Shown: in pieces, positions 40,652 to 48,466 of the stretch
Layout of the letters: each line of letters begins with the position of its first letter
Position numbering within the stretch: the first letter of the stretch is position 1
NCBI RefSeq assembly: GCF_014334055.1
Contig: NZ_CP060490.1
Coordinates: forward strand, 124,001 to 188,000
From: Oscillibacter hominis
GTDB taxonomy: Bacteria > Bacillota > Clostridia > Oscillospirales > Oscillospiraceae
Direction of reading: 5' to 3'
DNA: 64,000 nucleotides
Notes under the pieces: model-generated
The model's input: only the letters and a program-made list of their open reading frames with translations
Told to the model about the DNA's origin: nothing
Database searches by the model: none
Program-made: the position numbers and the translations under genes

Positions 40652-41224
40652 TTGAGCAGAAAAGATGAAGCGTACCGCTATCTGAGAAATGCCATCGTGA
40701 CCAACCGCTACCCGCAAAACGCGCCGATCTCCGAAATGGCGGTCTCAGAGGAGCTGGGCATGAGCCGGACGCCCATCACCCCCTATGATGTGGAGGAGAT
40801 TTACGAGTTGCGGGTGCTGTTGGAGGTCTGGGCGCTGGGCAGAAGCTTTTCCCGCATCACACCTGCGGAGCTGGACCACCTGGAGGAGATGTTCCGCCAG
40901 GGCTATGAGCGCAGCGACTGGGAACTGCTCCATGAGGCGGACCGGAGCCTGCATGGCCTGATCACGGAGAAGGCGGGGAGCAAGCGGCTGCTGGAGTTTA
41001 TCAGCGTGCTCAATGCCCAGATCGAGCGGATCCGTTCCGCCAGCGCCCTGGATAAGAACCGCAGCAGCCTTTCCTATGAAGAGCACCTGGAGATCATCCG
41101 CTGCATCCGGGCGGGAGACCGGGAGAAGAGCCTGCGCGCATTGCGTGCCCATCTGCGCTCGGTGGCCAACTCCGCCATCGAATCGGCAAAGTACAACGAG
41201 GTCAACGGAAAATATTCGTCATAA
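40652..41224 (+). CDS. GntR/FCD-family regulator lacking recognition helix and wing
   Basis: 190 residues from TTG 40652 (GTGAGGTAATTGTT upstream); ATG starts in frame lie within the promoter/leader. Residues ~8-42 match the start of a GntR winged helix (EAYRYLRNAIVTNRY, ISEMAVSEELGMSRTPI). The text then jumps directly to TPYDVEEIYELRVLLE, the entry to the FCD domain. Family members have ~25 residues between SRTP[VI] and this point, containing the recognition helix (REALRRLE-like) and the wing. The FCD effector domain (HEADRSLHGLI, EEHLEIIRCIRAGD) is complete. DNA binding is therefore probably impaired, unless this is a sequence error. Confidence 0.75.
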   Translation: MSRKDEAYRYLRNAIVTNRYPQNAPISEMAVSEELGMSRTPITPYDVEEIYELRVLLEVWALGRSFSRITPAELDHLEEMFRQGYERSDWELLHEADRSLHGLITEKAGSKRLLEFISVLNAQIERIRSASALDKNRSSLSYEEHLEIIRCIRAGDREKSLRALRAHLRSVANSAIESAKYNEVNGKYSS

Positions 41225-41227
41225 GAG

Positions 41228-41253
41228 GTTATGGGTGCAGGGGCACCCATAAC
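41228..41253 (+). terminator. Terminator of the GntR-family gene
   Basis: GTTATGGGTGC (41228-41238), AGGG loop, GCACCCATAAC (41243-41253), then TTTGAG. Separates the regulator from the operon. Confidence 0.6.
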
Positions 41254-41265
41254 TTTGAGAATAAA

Positions 41266-41297
41266 TTGTCGACAACTAAAACTCTAATAGTCGACTA
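41266..41297. promoter_or_regulatory. GntR-type operators 2 and 3 before the aldolase/oxoprolinase operon
   Basis: TTGTCGACAA (41266-41275) and TAGTCGACTA (41288-41297), both perfect palindromes, with centres 22 bp apart (two helical turns). They lie 25-57 bp before the first RraA start. No consensus promoter could be placed with confidence, and the palindromes occupy the space where it should be. Confidence 0.6.
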
Positions 41298-41322
41298 AAA
41301 TTGGAAAGGATTGTGATGTAAT

Positions 41323-41994
41323 ATGAAGGATGTGGTAAAAGCCAGACCCGTGCTCCCCGAGGAGCTGAGACTGGCCCTGGCGGAGCAGGACGTGGCCACC
41401 GTGCATGAGGCCATGGGGCGCCGGGGGGCCATGACCCATGAGATCAAGCCGGTGGAGCCAGCCATGCGGATGTGCGGCCGGGCGCTGACAGTGAAGTGCC
41501 ACCCCGGCGACAACCTGATGCTGATCAAGGCCGTGAGCATGGCCCGGCCGGGGGACGTGGTGGTGGCGGACATGGGGCCCATTGTGGACAACGGCCCCTT
41601 CGGCGAGGTGCTGGCCGTGGAGTGCCAGACCAAAAAGGTGGCGGGGCTGGTGGTGACCTGCTCCGTCCGGGACACTGCGGCCATTGCCCATATGGGCTTC
41701 CCGGTGTTCTCCGCCGGGGTCAGCGTGTTCGGCACCGCCAAGGCCACCAAGGGAACGATCAACCACCCGGTGGTCTGCGGCGGCGTGACGGTATACCCCG
41801 GCGACGTGGTGCTGGGCGACCGGGACGGAGTGGTGGTGATCCCCTTTGACGAGGCGGAGAAGACCCTGGCCGCCGCCAACGCCAGAACGGCCAAGGAGGC
41901 CAGGGTGATGGAGCGTCTGCGGGCGGGGGAGTCCCTCTTTGACATCTATGGCTATCAGAAGGTATTCGACGCACTGGGCTGCGAGGAAGAATAA
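41323..41994 (+). CDS. RraA/HMG-aldolase family protein, copy 1
   Basis: 223 residues; ATG 41323 with GGAAAGGATTGTGATGTAAT upstream. The family fold of RraA and 4-hydroxy-4-methyl-2-oxoglutarate (HMG/CHA) aldolases is indicated by VATVHEAMGRRGAM, PGDNLMLIKAVSMARPGDV and the metal/substrate loop GLVVTCSVRDTAAI followed by GFPVFSAG. The Arg-Asp pair that binds the Mg-substrate in the aldolases is present. These enzymes cleave 4-hydroxy-2-oxo acids to pyruvate plus a 2-oxo acid and also decarboxylate oxaloacetate. First gene of a long operon; the two following genes are paralogues. Confidence 0.85.
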   Translation: MKDVVKARPVLPEELRLALAEQDVATVHEAMGRRGAMTHEIKPVEPAMRMCGRALTVKCHPGDNLMLIKAVSMARPGDVVVADMGPIVDNGPFGEVLAVECQTKKVAGLVVTCSVRDTAAIAHMGFPVFSAGVSVFGTAKATKGTINHPVVCGGVTVYPGDVVLGDRDGVVVIPFDEAEKTLAAANARTAKEARVMERLRAGESLFDIYGYQKVFDALGCEEE

Positions 41995-42008
41995 GGAGGA
42001 AATTTGAA

Positions 42009-42677
42009 ATGAACGAATTTGACCAGAAGTACCGCGCACGCTTTGAAAAGCTCTCTTCCACCAACGTGTCCGACGCGCTGGACGCGCTGGGCTACAAGGG
42101 ATCCACCTGCGGCATCCGTCCCATGATCGAGCGGTGGAACAAGATCGTGGGCCCCGCGGTCACCATGCGCATGACCGCCGCCGGCCAGACGCCCCAAAAA
42201 CACCATCTGGGCATGAACGCCATCGCCTCGGCAAAGCCGGGCGACGTGATCGTCATAGACAACGGCGGGCGCATGGACACCTCCTGCTGGGGCGGCATCC
42301 TGGCCAACGCCGCCAAGACCAAGGGCGTGTCGGGCACGGTAATCGACGGCTGCTGCCGGGATTTGGACGACTGTGTGGAGGCGGACTACACCGTCTATGC
42401 CCGGGGCGCCGTGGTGTGCACGGCCCGGGGCCGCGTCATTGAGGAGAGCACCAACCAGATGATCCAGTTTGGCGGCGTGCAGGTCCGGCCCGGAGACATC
42501 GTCATGGGTGACTCCAGCGGCATTGTGATCGTACCCCAGGAGGCTGTGGAAGAGGTGCTGGCCAAGGCGGAGCAGCTCTATGAAAAGGAGGAGGCCATGG
42601 TGGCGGAGATCAAGGCCGGGGCCGATATCTTAGAGGTGGACGCAAAGTACAACTACAACAAAATGCTGCAAAAGTGA
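42009..42677 (+). CDS. RraA/HMG-aldolase family protein, copy 2
   Basis: 222 residues; ATG 42009 after AATAAGGAGGAAATTTGAA, 14 bp behind copy 1. Family motifs: STNVSDALDALGYKGSTCGI at the N-terminus, MNAIASAKPGDVIVIDNGG, and the active-site stretch GTVIDGCCRDLDD with Arg-Asp. Its stop (42675-42677) lies 11 bp before the next start. It is closer in sequence to copy 3 (shared SDALD, TVIDG.CRD) than to copy 1. Three copies in a row may assemble as mixed trimers or serve different hydroxy-oxo acids. Confidence 0.85.
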   Translation: MNEFDQKYRARFEKLSSTNVSDALDALGYKGSTCGIRPMIERWNKIVGPAVTMRMTAAGQTPQKHHLGMNAIASAKPGDVIVIDNGGRMDTSCWGGILANAAKTKGVSGTVIDGCCRDLDDCVEADYTVYARGAVVCTARGRVIEESTNQMIQFGGVQVRPGDIVMGDSSGIVIVPQEAVEEVLAKAEQLYEKEEAMVAEIKAGADILEVDAKYNYNKMLQK

Positions 42678-42688
42678 GGGAGAAGAGT

Positions 42689-43342
42689 ATGGACAAACTG
42701 GTTGAGCGGCTCAGGGCCCTGGACACCACCTGCGTGTCCGACGCACTGGATAAGATGGGCGTACCCTGCGCGCTGTTGGACATCAAGCCTGTGCTCCCGG
42801 GCAAGAAGATCTGCGGCCGGGCCTTTACGGTGCACTATGTGCCCTGCGGCCAGGTGAAGGGCACGGTGGGTGACTTTTTGGACGATGTGCAGCCCGGGCA
42901 GGTGGTGGTGATCGACAACGCCGGCCGGGACTACTGCACCGTGTGGGGCGACATCATGGCCGTCACCGCCAAGCTCCGTGGCGTCGAGGGCACCGTCATC
43001 GACGGCGTGTGCCGGGATATCCCGGCGGTCAGGGAGAGCGGATACCCCATGTTCACCAAGGGCTGGTACATGGCCACCGGAAAGGACCGGGTGGAGGTGG
43101 ACGCGGTAAACGTCCCCGTTGCCGTCAGCGGCGTTAAGGTCTGCCCCGGCGACATCCTGCTGGGCGATGACACCGGCGTGGTGGCGATCCCCCAGGAGCG
43201 GGCGGAGGAGGCCGCGGCCATCGCCGAGGACATCGACCGCAAGGAGGCGGCCATCATCGCATTGGTGAAAGAGGGCAAGTCACTGAAAGAGGCCCGGCAG
43301 CTGACCGGATACCATCACCTGCAGACCAAGCCGGCGGAATAA
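42689..43342 (+). CDS. RraA/HMG-aldolase family protein, copy 3
   Basis: 217 residues; ATG 42689 (MDKLVERLRALDTTCVSDAL) with GAGGGAG upstream, preferred over GTG 42674, which would overlap copy 2. Motifs: VSDALDKMGVPCALLDIKPV, VQPGQVVVIDNAGRD and GTVIDGVCRDIPA with the Arg-Asp pair. The C-terminal helix (KEARQLTGYHHLQ) ends in a basic segment unlike copies 1 and 2. Same likely chemistry, retro-aldol or oxaloacetate-type decarboxylation. Followed 10 bp later by the MmgE/PrpD gene. Confidence 0.85.
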   Translation: MDKLVERLRALDTTCVSDALDKMGVPCALLDIKPVLPGKKICGRAFTVHYVPCGQVKGTVGDFLDDVQPGQVVVIDNAGRDYCTVWGDIMAVTAKLRGVEGTVIDGVCRDIPAVRESGYPMFTKGWYMATGKDRVEVDAVNVPVAVSGVKVCPGDILLGDDTGVVAIPQERAEEAAAIAEDIDRKEAAIIALVKEGKSLKEARQLTGYHHLQTKPAE

Positions 43343-43352
43343 GGAGGACGTC

Positions 43353-44726
43353 ATGACCAGAACAGAACATATCGCGCAATTTGTCTACAACCTGAAGTAT
43401 GAGGACCTGCCGCCGGAGGTGGTGCTGGCCGCCAAGAACATGATCATGGATGCCCTGTCCGTGGCCGTGGGTACCACCCACGTCTCCCCAAAGGATGCAA
43501 GGGCCATCTGGGACACGGTGGAGCATTACGGCGGGGCTCCGGCGGCCACCGCGGTGGTCACCGGAAAAAAGATGCCCGCCCCCTTTGCCGCCATGGCCAA
43601 CGCCACACTGACCCATGGCCTGGATTTCGACGACACCCACAAGGAGTCTCTCTGCCACACCAGCGCCTCCGTGGTGGCCTCGGCCCTGGCCATTGTGGAG
43701 GAGGTGGGCGGCACCGGCAAGGACCTGATCCTGGCGGCGGTGATCGGCTTTGAGATCGCGGTCCGGATCGGCATGAGCGTCATGCCCTCCCACTATGCCC
43801 GGGGCTGGCACTCCACCGGCACCCATCCCACCATGGCCATCGCGGCCATGTCTGCCAAGATGCTGGGCTGCGACGAGGACGGTATCATCCGGGCCATCGG
43901 GCTGGCCTGCTCCCGGGTGGGCAGCCTGCTGGCCTATCTGGACACCGGCACGGCCGACGGCAACATGAACCCCGGCCAAGCCGCCTTCAACGGGCTGCTC
44001 AGCGGCTGGGCTGCCAAGGTGGGAACCACCGCCCATCCCAACGCTCTGGAGCATCCCCACGGCTACTGCCACGTCTACTGCGACGAGGAGCCCAAGCTGG
44101 AGAAGCTGGATGAGGGACTGGGCGAGACGTGGGAGATCCTCAACAACCTGCCCAAGATGTATCCGTCCCTGCTGGCCAGCCACTGCGCCATCGAGACCAC
44201 GCTGCGCATGGTTCACCGGGACAACATCCGGCCCGAATCCATCAAGAAGATCACAGAGCTCACCTACAACACGGTCCGCACCCACTTCTCCAACTACGAC
44301 CCCGAGAGCACCATGGCCGCCCAGTTCTCCGTGCCCTACTGCATCGCCGTGTCCGCCGCCACCGGTGAGATGGGTCTCAGCTCCGTCACCATGCCCGTCA
44401 TCAGGAGCCAGGCGGTTCAGGATATGTTGAAAAAGGTGGAGATCGTCTCCACGCCGGAGGTCAACGCCATGTATCCGGAGAAGTTCCCCTGCATCATCAC
44501 CATTGAGACGGTGGACGGGAAAATCTACAACGATGAGCAGTATTACCCCAAGGGAGACCCCATGCATCCGGCCACCCAGGAGGAGCGGGAGGATAAATTC
44601 CGCATGCTGATGCAGTCCACGTTTTCCGCGGAGCACACGGAGAAGGCGCTGGCGGTGTGCAGGGATTTGGAGCATGTGGCCGACGTCCGCGGGTTTGCCC
44701 GGGAATTTGTTTGTAAGGAGGACTGA
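43353..44726 (+). CDS. MmgE/PrpD-family protein
   Basis: 457 residues, ATG 43353 after AAGGAGGACGTC. It belongs to the MmgE/PrpD (2-methylcitrate dehydratase) superfamily: AKNMIMDALSVAVGTTHVS, ANATLTHGLDFDDTHKESLC (His-Asp active-site region), GHSTGTHPTM-like text (WHSTGTHPTMAIAAMSAKML) and PGQAAFNGLLSGWAAKVG. Members dehydrate methylcitrate, split or isomerise small dicarboxylates such as cis-aconitate or iminodisuccinate. No prpBC genes are nearby, so the substrate is more likely a hydroxy- or amino-dicarboxylate produced in this operon. Confidence 0.88.
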   Translation: MTRTEHIAQFVYNLKYEDLPPEVVLAAKNMIMDALSVAVGTTHVSPKDARAIWDTVEHYGGAPAATAVVTGKKMPAPFAAMANATLTHGLDFDDTHKESLCHTSASVVASALAIVEEVGGTGKDLILAAVIGFEIAVRIGMSVMPSHYARGWHSTGTHPTMAIAAMSAKMLGCDEDGIIRAIGLACSRVGSLLAYLDTGTADGNMNPGQAAFNGLLSGWAAKVGTTAHPNALEHPHGYCHVYCDEEPKLEKLDEGLGETWEILNNLPKMYPSLLASHCAIETTLRMVHRDNIRPESIKKITELTYNTVRTHFSNYDPESTMAAQFSVPYCIAVSAATGEMGLSSVTMPVIRSQAVQDMLKKVEIVSTPEVNAMYPEKFPCIITIETVDGKIYNDEQYYPKGDPMHPATQEEREDKFRMLMQSTFSAEHTEKALAVCRDLEHVADVRGFAREFVCKED

Positions 44727-44729
44727 GAG

Positions 44730-46010
44730 ATGGAAGCGTATCAGAATCTGTCCCGCGCCCAGCTGGAGGCGCTGAAAGCCCGTCTGGAGCAGGACCTGGC
44801 CGGTTACCGGGCCAGAGGGCTCAGCCTCAATATGGCCCGCGGCAAGCCCAGCGCCGAGCAGTTGGATTTATCCATGGAGATGCTGGACGTGGTCAACTCC
44901 AAAAGCGACTGCCATGCCGAAGACGGCGCCGACTGCCGCAACTACTGCGACATCTACGGCATCCCCGAGGCCATCCGCCTCTTTGCCGCGTACATGGGCG
45001 TGGAGGAGGATGAGATCGTCATCTGCGGGCAGTCCTCGCTGCAGCTGCTCTACGACGCGCTGTGCCGTGCCATGCTCCAGGGCGTGCTGGGTTCCGACAA
45101 GCCCTGGGGAAAATACGAGCACCCCAAGTTCATCTGCCCCGTCCCCGGCTATGACAAGCACTTTGGCTTCTGCAAGTTCGTGGGCCTTGAGATGATCCCC
45201 GTGCCCCTGCGCGCCGACGGCCCGGACATGGACCTGGTGGAGAAGCTGGTGGCCGGGGATGAGAGCATCAAAGGCATGTGGTGCATGCCCAAGTTTTCCA
45301 ACCCCTTCGGCGCCTGCTACAGCGACGAGGTAATTTACCGCCTGGCAAGGATGCAGTGCGCGGCCAAGGACTTCCGCCTCTTCTGGGACAATGCCTACAG
45401 CTACCATGTGATCTACAAAGACCACCCGGTGCTGAACATGCTGGACGTGTGCAAGGAGGTGGGCAACCCCGACCGGGTCTTCCTGTTCGGCTCTACCTCC
45501 AAGATCACTATGGCCGGCTCCGGCGTCACCTTCATCGCCGCCTCCCGGGCCAACACGGAATTCATCAAAAAGCAGTACGCGGTCCAGACGGTGGGCTGGG
45601 ATAAGATGAACATGCTGCGCCATGTCCGCTACTTAAAGAGTATGGACAACATCAAGGAGCTGATGAAAAAGCACGCCGCCATCCTGCGTCCCCGCTTTGA
45701 CGCGGTGCTGGGCACCTTTGACCGGGAACTCACCGGCCTGGGGGTGGGGGACTGGACCCGGCCCGACGGCGGATTTTTCGTCACCTACATGGCCATGCCC
45801 GGCTGCGCAAAGCGGATTGTACAGCTATGCGCCGACACGGGCGTGACGCTGACCAACGCCGGCGCCACCCATCCGGGCGGCGTTGACCCGGAGGACTCCT
45901 ATATCCGCATCGCACCAACCTATCCGCCCTTGGAGGAGCTGAAAGCGGCCATGGAGGTATTCTGCGTGGCCGTGAAGCTGGCCAGCGTGGAAAAGCTCTT
46001 GGCGGCATAA
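44730..46010 (+). CDS. PLP-dependent aspartate aminotransferase-type enzyme (Aminotran_MocR/AspT group)
   Basis: 426 residues; ATG 44730 after AAGGAGGACTGAGAG. Fold type I aminotransferase of the group that starts with LSLNMARGKPSAEQLDLS. Lysine forming the Schiff base is in FLFGSTSKITMAGSG; the Asp/Tyr pair binding PLP is in LFWDNAYSYHVIY, and the substrate-carboxylate Arg probably in DSYIRIAPTYPP. Enzymes of this group transaminate aspartate/glutamate-like dicarboxylic amino acids. Between aldolases and oxoprolinase it would convert a (substituted) glutamate into the 2-oxoacid for the aldolases. Confidence 0.88.
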   Translation: MEAYQNLSRAQLEALKARLEQDLAGYRARGLSLNMARGKPSAEQLDLSMEMLDVVNSKSDCHAEDGADCRNYCDIYGIPEAIRLFAAYMGVEEDEIVICGQSSLQLLYDALCRAMLQGVLGSDKPWGKYEHPKFICPVPGYDKHFGFCKFVGLEMIPVPLRADGPDMDLVEKLVAGDESIKGMWCMPKFSNPFGACYSDEVIYRLARMQCAAKDFRLFWDNAYSYHVIYKDHPVLNMLDVCKEVGNPDRVFLFGSTSKITMAGSGVTFIAASRANTEFIKKQYAVQTVGWDKMNMLRHVRYLKSMDNIKELMKKHAAILRPRFDAVLGTFDRELTGLGVGDWTRPDGGFFVTYMAMPGCAKRIVQLCADTGVTLTNAGATHPGGVDPEDSYIRIAPTYPPLEELKAAMEVFCVAVKLASVEKLLAA

Positions 46011-46022
46011 GGAGGTACAGGG

Positions 46023-46841
46023 ATGTTTGAAAAGTTAGCCGGCTATGTGAGACGGTACCAGGACAACGTCAGCGTGTACGTGGAAAACCTGCGCACCGGC
46101 GCCGTCTATGAAAACAACGCCGACAAGATGATGAAATCCGCCAGCGTGGTAAAGCTCTTTATTCTGTGGGAGTTCTACCGGCGGGTGGCAGCGGGAACCT
46201 TGGACCCTCAGGCGCTCTATGCGCTGAAGGACTCCGACCGGGAGGGCACCACGCCCTACCACACCGGCATCCTGCGGGACTTCCACACCGGCATTGAGCT
46301 GACGCTGGAGGACATTGTACGGATGAACGTCGTCCTCAGCGACGATACTGCCGCCAACATCCTGCTGCGCATGTTCGGCCTGGAATCCGTGCAGCGGGAC
46401 ATCCAGGAGCTGGGGCTTCGCAGCACCCGGTTTGACCGCATCATGAACGACTACGAGGGTGCCCGCCAGGGAAGGGAGAACTACACCTCCTGCCGGGACG
46501 TGGCCGACTTCTACAAGGAGCTGCTGAGCGCCAGGCGGATGCCCAGGGAGCTGTGTGACAAAATGCTGCAAATCCTCACCGAACAGCGCTATACATACGG
46601 CCTGCCCGCGCTTTTGGACGAGGACCTGCTCATTGCCCACAAGACCGGCGGGATCACCGAATTCGGCACCATGCACGACCTGGGTATCCTCTATGGCCTG
46701 GAGGACAAAAAGCCTCTGCTGATCTGCTGTGTGATGACCCAGTTTGAACCCGACATTCCCCAGTTCCAGCCCTTTGCACTGGACATCATCTCCCGGGTGG
46801 CCCAGCTGGCCTATGAGGAGGCCTCCGGCCAGGGAAACTAA
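46023..46841 (+). CDS. Class A beta-lactamase-related serine hydrolase, cytosolic
   Basis: 272 residues; ATG 46023 after AAGGAGGTACAGGG. Penicilloyl-serine-transferase fold with S41-V-V-K44 (SxxK), S106-D-D in LSDDTAANILL where class A enzymes read SDN, and K207-T-G in AHKTGGITE. The usual ExxLN omega loop is not evident. There is no signal peptide: translation begins MFEKLAGYVRRYQDNVSV. A cytosolic location and an operon of catabolic enzymes argue against antibiotic resistance; amide or lactam hydrolysis of a metabolite is more likely. Fold-level assignment is firm, substrate unknown. Confidence 0.85.
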   Translation: MFEKLAGYVRRYQDNVSVYVENLRTGAVYENNADKMMKSASVVKLFILWEFYRRVAAGTLDPQALYALKDSDREGTTPYHTGILRDFHTGIELTLEDIVRMNVVLSDDTAANILLRMFGLESVQRDIQELGLRSTRFDRIMNDYEGARQGRENYTSCRDVADFYKELLSARRMPRELCDKMLQILTEQRYTYGLPALLDEDLLIAHKTGGITEFGTMHDLGILYGLEDKKPLLICCVMTQFEPDIPQFQPFALDIISRVAQLAYEEASGQGN

Positions 46842-46862
46842 AAATAGAGAGGGGAACCATTT

Positions 46863-48284
46863 ATGCCGCTTGAACAGCTTGTAGGCACTGTGGCGGGATT
46901 TCTGTACGACAAAATCCTGGCCGTCCTGCTGATCGCAGTGGGGCTTTACTTTACCGTGCGCCTGAAGGGCGTGCAGTTCAATATGTTTGGCGAGGCCATC
47001 CGGGTGGTGGGCGAAAAGACAAAGAGCACGGACTCCATCTCCTCGTTCCAGGCGCTGATGGTGTCCACCGCCTCCCGGGTGGGGACGGGGAATATCGTCG
47101 GCGTCACCACGGCCATCTGCCTGGGCGGATTTGGCTCCGTGTTCTGGATGTGGCTGATCGCGGTCATCGGCTGCGCTTCCGCCTTTGTGGAGAGCACCCT
47201 GGCCCAGATCTATAAAAAACGGAGCGAAGGCGATGACGGCACCAGCCGTGGAGGCCCGGCCTATTACATCCAGCAGGGCCTCCACTCCCGGGGGCTTGGC
47301 ATCGTGTTCTCCATACTGCTGCTGTGCACCTTCGGCTGCGGGTTTATCATGCTGGCCTCCTATAACCTGGTGGATTCCTTTAAGGTCTACTTTGGCGGCG
47401 GGGAGAAGTTCTATGCGGGCCCCGTGCCCATCGTGATCGGCGCGGTCACCGCGCTGCTCTTTGCCCTGTGCATCTTCGGCGGCGGTAAAAAGATAGCGAA
47501 GGTCACCGGGGTGATGGTTCCGGTGATGGGCGTTGTATACATCGTGGTGGCACTGGCGATCATCCTGACCCACATCACGCTGATCCCCCAGGTTTTTGCC
47601 CGCATTTTCCGGGAGGCGTTCGACTTTACCGCAATCTTCGGCGGCCTGACCGGCTCCTGCCTGATGTACGGCATCAAGCGGGGACTCTTCTCCAATGAGG
47701 CGGGCCTTGGCTCGGCCCCCAACGCGGCGGCTGCCGCCGACGTGGCCCATCCGGCAAAGCAGGGCCTGGTGCAGGTGCTGTCCGTTTTTCTGGACACCAT
47801 CGTCATCTGCTCCGCCACAGCCCTGATGTGCATGTGCTCCGGCATAGAGCCTTCCGCGGAGCTGGCCGGCATTGCCTATGTGCAGGAGGCGGTGGCCGGG
47901 ACTTTCGGCTACTTCGGCTATCTCTTTGTGACCTTCTCCATGGTGATGTTCGCGTTTTCCACGCTGCTGGGCAACTGTTTTTACGCGGAGCCCAACCTGA
48001 AGTTCATCCTTCAGCAGGACCTTTCCAAAGGCGGCCGGATCGCCTTTTATCTCATTGAAACCCTGTTTGTGTTCACTGGTGCTTTTTTGGAGTTCGGCCT
48101 GGTGTGGAACCTTGCGGACCTGATGATGGCGGTGATGTCCCTGGTGAACCTGCCGGTCATTGTGGTGCTGGGGAAAAAGGCCTTTGACTGCCTGGACGAC
48201 TATAAAAAGCAAAAGCGGGAGGGGAAGGAGCCGGTCTTCCGCGCGGAGGACATCGGCATCTCCGGAACGGATTACTGGCAGTAA
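46863..48284 (+). CDS. AGCS-family alanine/glycine:cation symporter
   Basis: 473 residues, ATG 46863 following GAGAGGGGAACCATTT. Characteristic AGCS text: ALMVSTASRVGTGNIVGVTT, SRGGPAYYIQQGL, GGLTGSCLMYGIKRGLFSNEAGLGSAP. About 11 hydrophobic segments. Family transports Ala, Gly or related amino acids with Na+ or H+. It is the last gene of the tight run that begins with the RraA copies; a 182-bp gap with another palindrome follows before the YcsG/Pxp genes. Probably imports the amino-acid substrate of the operon. Confidence 0.92.
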   Translation: MPLEQLVGTVAGFLYDKILAVLLIAVGLYFTVRLKGVQFNMFGEAIRVVGEKTKSTDSISSFQALMVSTASRVGTGNIVGVTTAICLGGFGSVFWMWLIAVIGCASAFVESTLAQIYKKRSEGDDGTSRGGPAYYIQQGLHSRGLGIVFSILLLCTFGCGFIMLASYNLVDSFKVYFGGGEKFYAGPVPIVIGAVTALLFALCIFGGGKKIAKVTGVMVPVMGVVYIVVALAIILTHITLIPQVFARIFREAFDFTAIFGGLTGSCLMYGIKRGLFSNEAGLGSAPNAAAAADVAHPAKQGLVQVLSVFLDTIVICSATALMCMCSGIEPSAELAGIAYVQEAVAGTFGYFGYLFVTFSMVMFAFSTLLGNCFYAEPNLKFILQQDLSKGGRIAFYLIETLFVFTGAFLEFGLVWNLADLMMAVMSLVNLPVIVVLGKKAFDCLDDYKKQKREGKEPVFRAEDIGISGTDYWQ

Positions 48285-48298
48285 AAAAATTTTTATAT

Positions 48299-48308
48299 GT
48301 CGACAAAA
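48299..48308. promoter_or_regulatory. GntR-type operator 4 (imperfect) before the YcsG/Pxp genes
   Basis: ATGTCGACAA differs from the TTGTCGACAA operator at 41266 by one base. It lies in the 182-bp gap between the AGCS and NRAMP-like genes, which otherwise has no clear feature except A/T-rich DNA. Confidence 0.4.
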
Positions 48309-48466
48309 GATATGCAAATTCGATACTATGTGTAGACGGATTGGCACAAAAATACGGCCCGGATTTTGACCGCGCGGCGAAAAAGCAAGCCGTATCCAGC
48401 CCGCCGGAGCCATGGCGCACCAGCGGGACCATGTGAAATCGATCAGAAACAGGGAGGGAAAAGCAA

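Noticed and set aside
46023..46841. Beta-lactam resistance gene
   Set aside because: No signal peptide, altered SDN motif and a catabolic operon context.
48340..48356. TTGGCACAAAAATACGGC as a second sigma-54 promoter before the NRAMP-like gene
   Set aside because: The -12 element is absent at the required spacing.
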